From: Astropecten irregularis
Lineage: Eukaryota > Echinodermata > Asteroidea > Paxillosida > Astropectinidae
Length of the DNA stretch: 64,000 nucleotides
NCBI GenBank assembly: GCA_963971285.1
Contig: OZ020254.1
Span: 5,580,001 to 5,644,000 of the forward strand
Direction of reading: 5' to 3'
The position numbers and the translations under genes are program-made. Of the stretch, positions 33,981-46,600 are shown piece after piece. The notes beneath the pieces are model-generated. The model worked only from the letters and a program-made list of their open reading frames with translations, had not been told where the DNA came from and did no database searches. Each line of letters starts with the position of its first letter. Within the stretch, counting starts at the first letter, position 1.

Positions 33981-34374
33981 TAAACGTACAGTACAGGATT
34001 TGTAACATATGCAAACAGTAATGTTCACAGATTTACGTATAACTTTCAGGGTATCAAGATGGTGCTGGTGGAAACATAGCGTTAAAATATTGCCACCTGA
34101 AATGGTGTATTCATCCAGAAAATAGAAAAAACAAAGACTGAAAAAACAGTTGTTATATTGGGGTAAGATCAAAACCATTACCGGTATGTTTTATAAGAAA
34201 AATTGAGTCGGGTGGGTTTTCGCCATTTTCTTGTGACTCAGATTTCCGATTGAGCTCAAATTTTCACAGGTTTATCATCTCATGTATATACACTGTACAT
34301 GTAGGATCAGACAAAGTGTGAGTGCTGTTCTGTGACCTTTCCCAATCATGTATCATACCTTTAACTTAAAATCT
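33981..34374 (+). mobile_element. MITE family B copy
   Basis: It matches 24728-25087 through ACAGTACAGGATT.GTAAC, ATTTACGTATAACTTTCAGGG, GGGGTAAGATCAAAACCATT, GAGCTCAAATTTTC and a CATACCTTTAA end. Confidence 0.6.
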
Positions 34375-34680
34375 GAAGTTTGCAAAGCTTTTCATTATGT
34401 AAGAGCAGCTATGTGAAATTGGAAACAAAATTACACACTTGCCAATAGTCATTTTCACTAAAGTGTTTATTGCAATATTAACAACATGTATTTCTTTAAG
34501 AAACAAAACCCAAGTCATTCAATCAGTCTTTCCAAAATATTTACATGAATTTCCATTTAATTTTCATCCACTTAATAACTTTCAAACAAATACAAAATCA
34601 GAAATTTCTCTTCCATACTGATGAAAAATTGAAAACCACTTTCCTCTTTTTTGCCTGCTGACCTCATCTCAGCAAGAAGT

Positions 34681-34900
34681 TGCGTGGTCTAGCTGATAGG
34701 ACATCAGGGGCTGATTTCACTATTAAAAGTCATTTCAAAATTCATTGCAAAGTTTTTGCTAAATCTATCTTTAGAATCCGTCTCTTCTTTGGATTTGGGC
34801 AATAGCAATGATCGCAAAGCGTTGGAGACATCGGCCCCTGCACTAGCAAGCAGAGGGACTAGGGTTCGAAGCCTAACTAACACACCTATTTGTAAGGAGT
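34681..34900 (+). mobile_element. tRNA-derived SINE broken by a family C hairpin
   Basis: The A-box region (GTGGTCTAGCTGATAGGACATCA) ends at about 34706 and the SINE resumes at 34839 with TGCACTAGCAAGCAGAGGGACTAGGGTTCGAAGCC, which carries the B-box. The 132-bp insert 34707-34838 is a family C hairpin. Confidence 0.6.
34707..34838. mobile_element. Hairpin MITE, family C, nested in a SINE
   Basis: The ends GGGGCTGATTTCA and the right end ..ATCGGCCCC pair with several mismatches. The right arm keeps GATCGCAAAGCGTT. It is more diverged than the copies at 6202 and 31967. Confidence 0.6.
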
Positions 34901-35271
34901 GACAATTTTTGTTCTTGTGGATACCCAACTGTTCATAACAGAGGGCCACTTTTACTTTTGGTTACTTTATACATACATTTCTAAATTGCCCTCCATTTGT
35001 CATCGTTATGCAACTCTGACCCATGGGTGACCTTTGCAAGGAATATCAGGCTAAAGAACAACCATCACTAATAGTAAATTTTACCAGTATTGATTTTGAC
35101 AGCAGTTTTAAAGGACACAGCTCAATCATTTGTGAAACTGGAAAGATCCTGTCCATGTATTTAAGTGGATAACCAACTTCTACTCTACACTGTACATTAT
35201 GTGCTTCATTTTCTACTTCTTAAAAAAGTAAGTAACAATATTTGAAACTATTCATCAAATAACCACAAGGG

Positions 35272-35440
35272 AAACTGACTGAACGAACAAAGATAATTTA
35301 CTATTGGGGTCACCACCAACACCAACGTAGGGCTGGATGGCTCAGTTGGTAGAGCTCCTGTACGGTATTTAGGAGGTCGCCGGTTCGAATCCCACTCCAG
35401 TCAATTTTTTCTTTGTTCACTTTTCAATGATATTTAAAAT
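35272..35440 (+). mobile_element. tRNA-derived SINE, family 1, best-preserved copy
   Basis: The head is CGAACAAAGATAATTTACTATT. A tRNA-like part (about 35331-35402) has A-box TGGCTCAGTTGG, B-box GGTTCGAATCC and pairing acceptor arms (GGCTGGA / TCCAGTC). T6 and a TTTGTTCACTTTTCAATGA tail follow. The T-stem has mismatches and the flanks are repeated elsewhere, so I call it a SINE and not a tRNA gene. Confidence 0.6.
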
Positions 35441-35499
35441 TATTAAAACCAGACAATTGAAGTCTATTTTGTTTAATATTAAAGTCTATGTAATGTGGT

Positions 35500-37464
35500 T
35501 CAAACTTGTTTCCAGATAACTAACCACAACATGAGCCAATTTGGAAAGACAACCATTGTGGCCAAGCCGTAAGACCAGTTCCCAAATAGATAACCATCCA
35601 CGACTGCACTGTACAAGGCATGCTTGGACATGTGGAATGAGGTCTGCAATAATGCAGCAATGTCTAGATGAGATGATGTGGCTGCATTGAAGATCATGAG
35701 GAATACAAAGAGGAGGACTGGCGGGGAGATGAGAAGGAGAAGTAAGGCATTGAAAAGACGGAGCGGAGTCCTCGATGACGGCCTCACGACAGCGCTAATG
35801 GGTACCATTGCAACGCTGAGGAAGAATGCCAGAGAGAAGTTGATCATGGAGATGGCGGAGAGAATCACTGTCTGCCAGATCAGGGCAATGGATTTCAGCA
35901 GCTGCCACTCGGCTACCGCTTGATCTGGATCAGATGTGGGAGTCATCCGGCGACGGATAATGTGTGGGAACATGGCCGAGCCGACGAAGAGCCCCAAAAC
36001 GCCCAGGCTGACCGCCTCCTCCGGGGTTAGTTTGAAAGACTTGGCCAATCGAGCCATGAATAATTCTGGGCTCATGTACAGCAGGGCACCAGTCACTGAG
36101 GCTCCGATCAGGAGCGGGATGGTGGAATTGAACGGCCGGGGCACGAAGTCCTCTGTGCTTTCCGGAGCTACCTCTGGTTTCTCCTCTGAAGGATCTTCCT
36201 TTGATTCTTTTGCAGATTGAGATTTGAGGATTCTACCAGACTTGATCCATGAGGCAAGACCATTCAGTAAAGGGACCATCATCAGGAGGGCAAAGGGAGG
36301 CATGTACAGTCCGATGGAGACATACCGGTCACAATTTGGGAGGACGTAGAAGAAGAAGGACTGATGCAATCTCTCCAGGAGGTTGTTGATGCTTCTGATG
36401 ATGCCTTCAAGAACACGCCCTGCCACCTGCATATTCTTCCCTGGTTTCTTGGCAGGTATGGCCTTGATGGTAATTGCCTCAATGTGGTACTGGAGGAATA
36501 GTCCATGTACACCCCGGGGTTGACCGGATGCCTGGTGCGCCATGTTCAACAACATGGTCTTGGCGGATTTCTCAAAACCTTCCCTGGTAAGGCGATTGTA
36601 ACTGCTACCGTCCACTTGGCCTTGGAAGGCAACGGGCATCCCTTCCTTGATGCACATTCTCACGACTAAGTTAAAGAGATCCAAATTGGGGAGGTGACCA
36701 TTGATGCCTTCTGTCACCAGATCTAGGTAACTGATGTGTGGTGTCCCCATCTCAAGATTGACGGCACCCATGATGGCTCCACTGCGACCCTTCATGATTG
36801 AGGAGCTAATGTAGTCAGATGGGATGCCTTGGTAGGCCTCAAGCCATGCCTGCATTCCAATGTCTTCCTTGTCGACCACCAGGAAGATAAGATCCTTCGA
36901 CCAGTAGGTCTTAGTGTGGAAGAACCTAGCCAGTGACATCATAAGTCCAACCCCATACTCTGTCCCTCCCAGTTCCTTGGCCAACTTTCCACCGCGGAAA
37001 GGCACCATCATCACTATTGCTTCGGTACCTGCAATTCTAGGAGCTCTGAGAATGGCATAGACATTGGTTCCTTGGATAACCTTGGGCACCCGCTGATTCC
37101 CAACAACATCTGTCTCCAAGAATGGATGGTTGATGCTGAAATTCTGGGTGTAGGTGTCCAGTCCAATCTGTGTGAACTCAGTCTCCAGATATCCGACTGG
37201 CATCCCGTCATCACTGTCGATGGCCTTTTTGTATTCCTCTGCCGATAATTCCACGTTGTAACTGTTATCGGAGTACTCACGGTCCACCAACCCCGGCAGC
37301 AGAGCATTCTCTGAGAAGTAGGTACCTGCATTGAGCGTTGGGTAGGCAAGGGCAAGTAAGTAGGACACTCCGGCCACATAGCACAGGAGGCTCCCGACTC
37401 TGTAGAAACGGAGGATGAAAGTGGATAGCAACGCTTGTGTCTTAGGATCAGTCATGAGCCCCAT
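35500..37464 (-). CDS. GPAA1: GPI transamidase subunit GAA1 (GPAA1)
   Basis: GPAA1 is part of the ER GPI-transamidase (with PIGK, PIGS, PIGT, PIGU) that attaches GPI anchors to proteins. One uninterrupted reading frame encodes 654 residues (human 621). There is a short cytosolic N-terminus, a first transmembrane helix at about residues 22-42, and a large luminal domain of M28-peptidase-like fold (ILRAPR..GTEAIVMMVPF, DLIFLVVDKEDIGMQAWL, GAIMGAVNLEM). A C-terminal multi-helix bundle runs from about residue 380 to the end. A Lys/Glu-rich cytosolic loop lies near residues 415-445. No intron interrupts it, while every other complete gene here has four or more exons. ATTAAA is at 35472-35477 (minus). 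The start MGLMTDPKTQ fits the family. Confidence 0.95.
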   Translation of the reverse strand: MGLMTDPKTQALLSTFILRFYRVGSLLCYVAGVSYLLALAYPTLNAGTYFSENALLPGLVDREYSDNSYNVELSAEEYKKAIDSDDGMPVGYLETEFTQIGLDTYTQNFSINHPFLETDVVGNQRVPKVIQGTNVYAILRAPRIAGTEAIVMMVPFRGGKLAKELGGTEYGVGLMMSLARFFHTKTYWSKDLIFLVVDKEDIGMQAWLEAYQGIPSDYISSSIMKGRSGAIMGAVNLEMGTPHISYLDLVTEGINGHLPNLDLFNLVVRMCIKEGMPVAFQGQVDGSSYNRLTREGFEKSAKTMLLNMAHQASGQPRGVHGLFLQYHIEAITIKAIPAKKPGKNMQVAGRVLEGIIRSINNLLERLHQSFFFYVLPNCDRYVSIGLYMPPFALLMMVPLLNGLASWIKSGRILKSQSAKESKEDPSEEKPEVAPESTEDFVPRPFNSTIPLLIGASVTGALLYMSPELFMARLAKSFKLTPEEAVSLGVLGLFVGSAMFPHIIRRRMTPTSDPDQAVAEWQLLKSIALIWQTVILSAISMINFSLAFFLSVAMVPISAVVRPSSRTPLRLFNALLLLLISPPVLLFVFLMIFNAATSSHLDIAALLQTSFHMSKHALYSAVVDGYLFGNWSYGLATMVVFPNWLMLWLVIWKQV

Positions 37465-40400
37465 GATGGCAGGTGCAAAGACACTGGCTTCTCAGTCCAA
37501 ATACCAATAACGAACGTGATCTGCAGGGGGGCAACAAATGAAGCAAGACAATTCTCATCACCGTCAGCTCCAACTTTTAACAAGGTTTACAGAAAAGATG
37601 CCAAATCTTGTCAAAGGTCAAGAGTTCAAAGTGCCAGGGAGCTTCCTGCAAAAAGAACTGATCACAGCATTTTCTATTACATGTACAATAACACTTGACA
37701 GTCACATCTGAGTGGTGTGATCTCTCAAGCGTTCATTTGACAAAACTTCAAGGAATAATGACTGCCCAGTCAAATTTTCCAACAAACTGATTTTTGTAGT
37801 GGTCCATTACATCATAATGGTTAGTATAAACAATCCATAGCAAAAACAATATAACCCTCAAAATAGACACACCAGAAACTCTTTGTGCGTGTTTATGACC
37901 ATGGGTCCGGTGAATAGAAGGCAAACTTTGCTTTCGCAGCAGGAACCTTCCTCTAGCTACATGTACATTAGATAGAAGACATTTTCAATCTGAATTATGC
38001 TAATAAAAGTCTAAACATCTAAAACAGCTTAGCAAAATGGATATGAAAAACAACAAAGTGAGATGAACATTATTATGTTATGTGTACCATGGCAACAACC
38101 TTCACACTGATGTGAAACGGCTGCAGTATCATGTGATTGTTTATCAGACTGGTACTCTTTTCAAACTCCCTCAGTGAAACTGTGGAGAAGTCTGGGATTC
38201 AATCATCTCATTCTCTAGTCGGATTCCCCTTCAAAGATTTTTTCGTACCTCAAGTTCTGATGAGCCACAGGGTACATGTACATTGAATAGCATCCAGTTT
38301 ACATGTAAATGAACAAAAGATTGTTGTATTGTACTAGCTGCAGTAACTGTAGCGCAATATTATTCCTGACGTTGTTGTCGTATATGGGGCTACAGGACGA
38401 TGTATATGAAAATCACGAGTCGAAAATTCCCCACCCCTAAAATGACTGTTATTCAGCGATCTGTGGCATAATGACTCACCCTGGTGTTCCTGATGTCGTG
38501 AAGATGCACTCAGAAGATACAAAATTCAATTATCATTGCAGATGTCAACAAAAAAAGCAATTTTCAGCCCAAATCTTAGTACATACAAAAATGTCATCGC
38601 TCCATCTCGAGAATTGCACATGTGTAGATCAGTGGAGTAGACTGGTCCCGTTCGCTCCATTGCACGTAAATTGAATGTAGACTGGACAGGGTAGAGATCA
38701 TTCTTATGTATTTCCTTATTATTATTTTGCAAAGCACCATGGGAATTGTCTCAGAATCTGAGACTTTTTAGTATGTACTGAGATTTGGGCTGAACATTTC
38801 TCGTTTTGTTGACATCCGAAATGATAATTGCATTTTGTATCTTCTGTTTTGTGCAATATAGCACGACCATTCCCAGTAAGGGCTGACCCGTGTTAGCTAA
38901 ACGAATGCACCCTAAAACTAGTTAAGGAGTTAACGAATGCACCCAATGTGTTCGCCAGTGTCTAGCGCCCTCAGTCATCAGACTCGAGGTTAACGGCGCA
39001 CACACGCCATCCATATGCACGCCATGCACACACCGTACCCAACAACAGAACCCGTGCTGCGCCGCGTTGCAAGCAGGTGTAGGCTACGTATTCAGCACAT
39101 CCTTACTGCACAGATGTTAATGCAAGCTAATGATATGGTGTCTTATTACTTAGGTGGATTCATCTTCTTATCTCCAAAACCTTTTTTTCCGAGCGAATCT
39201 TACCGAAAATGCCTTCAAAGTCCCGTAATCAGGAGCTGGTTTTCCCCTCTGTGGTTCAATTCGATGGCGCTTTGGTAGTGAAATTTAGTCTGGTTCGTCG
39301 ATCGTCGAAATTTTGTGTCCATTCAATCGTGTATATAGCATAATGGGTACCAGACCACCATGGCCACATTTGACATGGTACCCAAACTTCTTATCGTATT
39401 TTCCTATGATCAGTCCTGTTCGGTACCCATTTATGGAAATATGAGGCCATACCATTCAGCAGCAAGGGTAAGTCATATTTCTTATATCCAATTATTGTTT
39501 TATCAATTGGTAATTTGTTATTGAAAAGAAAAAGGGAGTTCTCAATTATTAAAAAAAATACTTAAGTCACTAACATTTGTCCTTTTGAAATGTTTTCTTT
39601 GTCAAATTTTAAATGTCAAAAATGTGTAGACAAAATATATCCCCTATTCTTACAAAGTAGAAAGTTCAAAACACAGGTAGGTTACATATTGACGGCAGTG
39701 CATGTGCAGAAAGACGTGGGTGGATGTGGACCAGCCTCTTTTTTTTTTAGTCTGGGTAAAAATATTTCCTGGATTGCCATTTGCTTTGCTAATGCTACTT
39801 TTCTTGGGCCTGACAAAAACTTCCGGGCCGCATTAAACCAAGCTAAAGTGAAGTAAGTTTGGTGCATTTTCCTACCTCATTCTTAAAAAATAATGGCACA
39901 ATTTCTGGTCAAAAATGATGTGATGCCAGGTAACTCACTTGAGCAGCCAGGGCAGTATGTTTTTGTATGCACTGCACTTCTGGTTTTGCACCAGGCCTAC
40001 CACAGTCTGACACTACCTGGACTAGGGTAGGCCTAGTACATGTAGGCTTAGTAGTAAGTAGTAGTAGGCCTACATGTTTGTAGTACTAGGCCAGTATTAC
40101 TTTTCCTTTACTAGTTTTACTACACTACAGTTCTGACGTGTTGAGTGCACTTCGCGCAATTTTAATTTTAGAATTGTGCAATAAGATTTCCACTGCGCAC
40201 AATTTTGATGTCGCATCCTACAATTCCTAGTACCTAGACCCAGTATTAAACTGGGGCGCTGAACTCCCAGTTTTAGTTTTGGGGGTTGACGGATGGTCTA
40301 GCGCTCCAGAGAAACCCATAAAGTTTGAGATTTTGTATCCAGAAAAAATTGTACTGCATGATGATGATACTTTGATAGCGTACTGCCTTATTTAATTTTG

Positions 40401-40603
40401 GGACTGGACGGTCATACTATACGGTCATACATATTCAGAATTGGCCAATCAGAAGAATGCCTGTGCCAGCAAAGCAAACGCTACTTCCATTTATTTTTTG
40501 TTTTTCTAGGAATTTACTGAGAGAAATTGATTTCTTTTCCCTTTTATGTATCATTTAAGTTTTAACTATTAGACACTGGAGGAGTTGACCAAACTCTGAC
40601 ACC
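37465..40603. other. GPAA1-LRR divergent intergenic region
   Basis: I find no gene here. It holds a partial family F element (38843-38944) and a fragment of the TAGACCC palindrome (40232-40310). The remaining unique sequence has no recognisable motif, and the short open frames (for example 39590-39856) look random. Confidence 0.45.
38843..38944. mobile_element. MITE family F, partial copy
   Basis: It contains TTTTGTGCAATATAGCACGACC, GTAAGGGCTGACCCGTGTTAGC and AAACGAATGCACCC, with the terminal ACGAATGCACCC repeated about 30 bp on. The left end is missing. Confidence 0.5.
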
Positions 40604-43600
40604 ATGGTGAAGAAGTTAGAGGATGTGTGCTTGCAGTGCATAGGCCAGAACCTGAACAGCATCAGTCAAGTCGGCCGGCTACTGCCCACCAAACACAAGG
40701 AGATTCTCCTGCAGCGTTTAGCTGACCACGACATGCTGACTCCCGAGTACTTGCCGCACGTCACGTACCACCTGTTCTCTCCGGCACTGCGGTCAGTGAG
40801 GTTCAAGGCATGCGAGCAGGTGACAGATGCTGTTCTGATGCAACTGGAGGCCTGCCAGTGCCAGCTGGAATCCCTCTATGTAGGCAGGTGCAACCATGTT
40901 TCTGGTAAGTATTCCTCTGACCAATTTAGTTCATTGTCCATTAGCATGAAGTTGACAAAGCTTAAAAAGTTGCTTATTAGGCCACATAAACATAATAACT
41001 TGTTTAGCGTCCCCGCCCGACCTCCGATATGAACCCGACCTGTATTATTATAATTTTTTTTATTTGTCTCAAAAAAAATAAATATTGGGGGAAACAATTA
41101 TTTCTTGTATGTAAAAGCAGTGTGCGCTAATATCTACCGTAATTTTCGGACTAAACATCATGAAGGCCACCTGGGGTAGAAGCCGCAGCATGCGAAAAAT
41201 GTACAAATTTAAGCGGAAGGGACATTTGATAATCAACGTTCCGGAAATTTGTACCGATGTGGCGGACTGAAGGAATATCAGCCGAGCGCATGACTAGAAC
41301 TACCGTAACCCGACTTGAGTCAAGTCTACATACTTAAAGGTTTCTCTAGTCTACTGAAATTTCCAATGGTCAGATATCTAGCTTGAAAGCTTCTATGGTC
41401 TTCAGTATTTTCCTAACATGTTTTCTGACCATGAATACCATGTATCTTTTCTTCCACAGGCATGTTGCCATTCTATCCTTAAAATAAAAAAAAAAAAAAA
41501 AAATCTCCCTCCCTACCTAGAAAATTTGGAAGAGGTGGACGCTAAACAATTTTTTTTTTATGTGGCCTTAGGCTCACAATGTTAATCTACAGTGTATTTA
41601 AAAAAGAAAGGGGTTACTAACTAGTCGAAACTCAGTGTGGTTTGCATCGCTTACATTGATTGTGAGAACCTTTTTATTTTCTAAAATGAATTTAGAAATT
41701 CAGCTGAAATCCAGTTTTTTGGTCGAGTAGGATATTTTCATGCTTTGAAGATTTTTGCACTGAATAAAACTAAAAATTATAATTTGAAGCATGTACATGT
41801 ATCTTCAGTATTTAAGTGACAGTTTTGCTGCATAATTCAGATTTTCCTAATTGTTAAAAAGTTGTATGCACAAACAAAAGTAAAATGTGCAAAAGCTGTG
41901 GCTGGAGCTATGACCTTGGGCCGATTTCATAAAGCTCCGCGACATGTCGCAACTCGATTTGCAACGCGTCACATCTATGCGATGAGTCCATAGAGAAAGG
42001 ATGCTCCTTAACTCTGCGACGCTTTTTAAGTTTTATGAAATCGGCCCCTGGTCACACAAGGTGCTGGCAATGCTTGTAAATTCATGCAAAATTTCTTTGT
42101 AGTTGAATGTGACCTTTGTGCATGCATGCGACATTGTTGATGCGACTAAATTGAGTCAGTAGTATCCACATGCCTTTATTTGATCCGAATTTGCAGATGC
42201 AGGCCTGCATGCTCTCCTGAGCAAACAGAAATCCTTGAAGACACTGACGCTGAAGAGTCTGCCCTTAATCACCTGCCGAACCCTGGAGGCAGTCTGTTGT
42301 CCCGATTCCCTGGTTGAGGTCAAAGTTCACTGCAGCAACATCAGCAACAAAGGTGAAGAATCCATGTGTTTTCGCTTCCAATACCACTGAATACTGCATT
42401 TTAACCTACATATTACATAACAAAGACTTGTTATGAAAGGAACTCGAGTTCTTTTGAACAGATGGTTGCAAGTTTGAGGAGCTTTTTATTTTGGAAGAAT
42501 TTTAAAGCTATACTTTGAAATTCACCTGAAATGTCCTAAAAACCAATTCTGTCTTTGCTGCATTTTGGAAGAGTTTAGGAGAGGGAGTTTAATCTTAGTA
42601 GCAGACGTGACTGTATGTATAGGATAGTCTTGAGTCCTGACATTGACCAACATGATGAAATGACACCAATAACTGAGAAGGTGACCCTGATGTTTAGGAT
42701 GTTTTCTATTTACATTATTTATGGTTCCTTCCCATTGTGTTTGTGTAGGCATCCAGAGTCTTGTCACCAGAAACCCCAGGATAGCCAACCTGGCGTTCAG
42801 CACCCCAACATTCAAAGTCACCTCGGAGGTGGTACCTGTCCTCTCTACAGCGCTAGGGAAAAACTTAGTAAGTCAGAGATTGGTCGTGGGAGAAAGGAAT
42901 AGAGCAGTCTCCTAGATCAGAAATTCTGCTTATCATTTGACTCTGGTATCTCATTTTGTAAAGTAAATTGTGTGAAAACCAGTGCTTTCCCAGAGATTAC
43001 AATCACAACTTCATCACTTCTCATTTTACAGATTGATCTGGATCTCTCCAATCTGAATACCTTGAATGACAAGAGCCTGACGTCCGTTGCGGAGAATTGC
43101 CCAAACCTCACTCGGTAAGTTCACCAAATTAGCTCAAATATCAGTTCATACATGTAGCTGTTAAGCATGAGGGATCTTCTGAAACTGGAATTATCGTTTT
43201 TTTCCGAGTGTGAGTGGAAAAGTCTTTGGGTTTGTTCTTTGTGACACATTGCTTGACCTCTGTGACCTGTACTTACAGTCAAACAGGAATTATGATCGTG
43301 ATTCTTTCACCAAGTATCAATGTTAGGGAAGGTCTTTCTTTGTGACATATTTTTTAATATTTATGCTCTGAGATCCCTACTACCAGAGGTAGCTAGCCCG
43401 TCATTTTGATATGGTACCAACTAGGATCATAATTCCTTTGTGAATTGTCTATATTAGGGATGGTCTTTCTTTGCGACACAAACATATTATGATTAAGTCA
43501 CGTAACTTCAGATCAAAATTGCATTCTTTATATTGCTACATGAAAATAAGATCTTAACCAAACGTCTTGGTACATGTATATGTAGAAGGTTATTAAAGTA

Positions 43601-46600
43601 TTTTATATCATTTTTCAAAAAAGCTTTATTTTCTGTTATCAATAGACATAATGTCTAGTTTCATCTTGCACTTTTTCTGTTCTTTGTTTCTGTTGCAGTT
43701 TGATATTAATGGGCTGCAACAAGATCACAAGTGAAGGTCTACTGCCGGTAAGATTAATGTTATGAAGAATAATATCACAGAATTGCCTGAATCAGAGCTT
43801 TCAGATACACGTCTTGGCATGCTTGGTGAGGAACTGCCCTGAATCTGACAATACTCGGATGTTTTGCAAAACATGTAACCATGGTCATAGATAAAATATT
43901 GAATGTTGGGTGATGAGTTATTAACATGCACTATGTTGAATAATTATTCTTCTGGGAACAGAGGTGGTTGTGAAAAAATATGGAAACTGCTTGTACATAC
44001 TTGATGTTCTGGTTCTTGTGTCTTGTCTACATGTAGTTAGCTCACCTCGGCTTCTTTTAAAATCATTTGCCTTTTCTAAAGATTTACATTTATTCACATG
44101 GTACCTTATTTACAATATCTCTGTGCAAACCTCGCCTCTGTTTCAAATCAGAGAAATAAATCTTTAAAAGCATTGATATCATTTACACATGTATACAAGT
44201 CTTGTTGACATTCATATTTTTTTTGTATTGTTGACGTTCATGTTTTTGTTTATCCAAATGCCAAATAGCTGTTCTCCCACTGCAAAAAGCTACAAGAACT
44301 GGACCTTTCATTTTGCTACAAGGCCTTAGAGCCTGCCAGTGCCAACGTACTAGAACACCTGCCCTTGAACGTTAACTGCCTGTGCCTGAGTGGACTGCCT
44401 ATAGAGGGCGCCGCACTCCACCGGGCGCTGGTACGGCTGACAAAGCTGAGCGAGCTGAGGTTATGTGGCGTCAACAACTTGTCGGAGGAAGAGATGGAGG
44501 AGGTATTATTTAATCAGCCCAAATTTACTTTCTCTCGGAAAATGGGAAACTACCACTATCCTGCCCAGTAGAATTCTACCTTCTAATCTGTTCCCAATTT
44601 CATGGCACTGCTTACTGTAAGTGTCAATTCCGCACTTGCAGAATCAGACAATTCTCTCCGTGCAGAGTTGTGTGCATGAGCGTAGTCCTCATAACTAAGG
44701 ATTCCTTGCTTACTCCTAGAATTCCATTTCCAACCCTGTAATCATTTATTAAGGATCGTGAGTGCAAAGGTCGGTAGTAAGAAGAGCCACAAAATTGGGC
44801 CATGTCGGCAGTGTGATAATTATTACTATACAGGGTGTCCCAGAAAAACCGCAACACTTGTGTCGAGAACTATTATATAAAAATTAAACTGTTTATCACT
44901 TCAAGATTCAGATAATGGATACAGCCATGTCTTGGCTATCACCATGTAGAATTTGAGCAAAATTGGACTGAAATTGAGAGGAAAAAACTAAGACTGAATT
45001 ACCCAACCTTAAAACCTGATTTTCATCTTCCTTTCATACACATTATGTGTGTATTGACCACTCTGCGTGTTATCCTTGCAAATTTGTTTGTAAGGAGTAC
45101 TCTTTCAATTGGTCACATTTTCGCCAATTTCAGCCCCATTATGCTTAAATTTTACATGGTGATAGCCAAGACATGGCTGTATCACATATCTGAATCTCAA
45201 AGTGATAAACAGTTTAATTTTAACATAATGGGTCCCGACATAGTGTTGCGTTTTTTCTGGGACACCCTGGATAGTAATAATAAGTGGTTTAGTTGGGAAA
45301 ATCAATATTTTAGCCTCAAGTGTTTAATTTATATGATATAAAATCTGTTGTGCATTTATATAGTTTTCAATTGATTTTAATGATAGTGAACTGCCAAAGT
45401 AGTCTGTAAAGTAGTGTATCATATAAAAATTTTTTTGCAAATTTTGTTTTTATGATCAGATTTTTCATAGCATTGGTGGTCAGCTGACTCTCCTGGACAT
45501 GAGTAGCTGCCATGAGTCCATGACTGACCACGCCCTGCGCTCCGTTATGAAGCACTGCACAGAGCTGGAAACCCTATGCATATCCTTCTGCCTCCGTCTT
45601 ACGGGGGAGTCCTTCATCAACTTAATACGGGACCCCAGGAGGGCCAAGAATCTCGTCAGTTTGAATCTCAACGGCATGAAAGAGGTGAGGATTGTGCTGT
45701 TAAAAAAGAGGACGAGCAATGAGTATTATTCAGCCAAATGGTTGGACCTGAACATTTGAATTTGCTCATCTTGTGTAAAATTATGCTTGCTGATATTGTG
45801 CATTTCAGACAAAATTTGCTTGAGTTTTCAAGATTCTCAGTAAAATTTACAAAGCTTATACATGTGTAACTTTCCCGCAGTTCAAAATGTCGATCTCGGG
45901 AAACACATCTTAAGTTTAAACCACACATGGTGTTTCCTGTGGTAAGTGTGGTATCCTGAATACCACAATACACCACAGTGTGGTTTTTGTGGTACATGTA
46001 ATGTGTTGTTTATGATCCAGTCCCCCTGTAGAGACTGTGGTAATGTGTGGTAAGGAGCACTTGTCTTATGTGAATGGTGCAGAGTGTCAGGGTTAAGCTA
46101 CACTTTAGATAGCTCCAGCACCAATTTTGTGTGTTTTTGTCCGTTTTCCGTAGATTTCCCACTCCATTCTCCTTGGCATTGTAACGTCCTGCCCTAACCT
46201 GGAGTGCATCCGTCTGGCCGGTTTGAAGTGTGTAGACGATGCCCTGTTGTTTGACTTGGCTTCCAACTGCCCTAAGCTCAGAGACGTCTCCATCAAGAGC
46301 TCCACTGGAGTGGATTCTCATCAGGTTTGCAAGATCTATCATGTTTAGAATTTCAAAATCGACAGAAATCAATGCGGGGTTAGTATCGCGGTGCTGGATT
46401 GGTTTGTACTGCAGTCAAAACGTTTAGCCCGATAAGACCAAACTGTAGACCCCACACTGAAAACTGCTGTAATATCTATCAAAAGTCAGATCCGGTATTA
46501 AGCCTGGGACCTTTCACAAAGATCGGCTCAGGCTCAGGCTCCATTTCTTGAACCCATTTTAAAATTATGCGTATCAAAATAGACTTTTGACTGCAGTTCG

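Larger units (their letters stand above)
33106..35499. other. PUS1-GPAA1 intergenic region
   Basis: It contains a family C-like palindrome (33647-33797), a family B MITE (33981-34374), a SINE split by a family C hairpin (about 34681-34900) and a second SINE (35272-35440). No gene is seen. Confidence 0.5.

Noticed and set aside
35331-35402. Possible functional tRNA gene (good A and B boxes, pairing acceptor arms, T-run)
   Set aside because: The T-stem and anticodon stem have mismatches, and the head and tail flanks recur at 28590, 27540 and 14763, so it is a SINE.
39590-39856. Open frame of 88 codons upstream of the LRR gene
   Set aside because: No recognisable domain, and an overlapping minus-strand frame of similar length suggests chance.
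40876-41032. Extension of LRR exon 1 past the donor at 40905
   Set aside because: The extension loses LRR character and a gtaagt donor fits the frame of exon 2.
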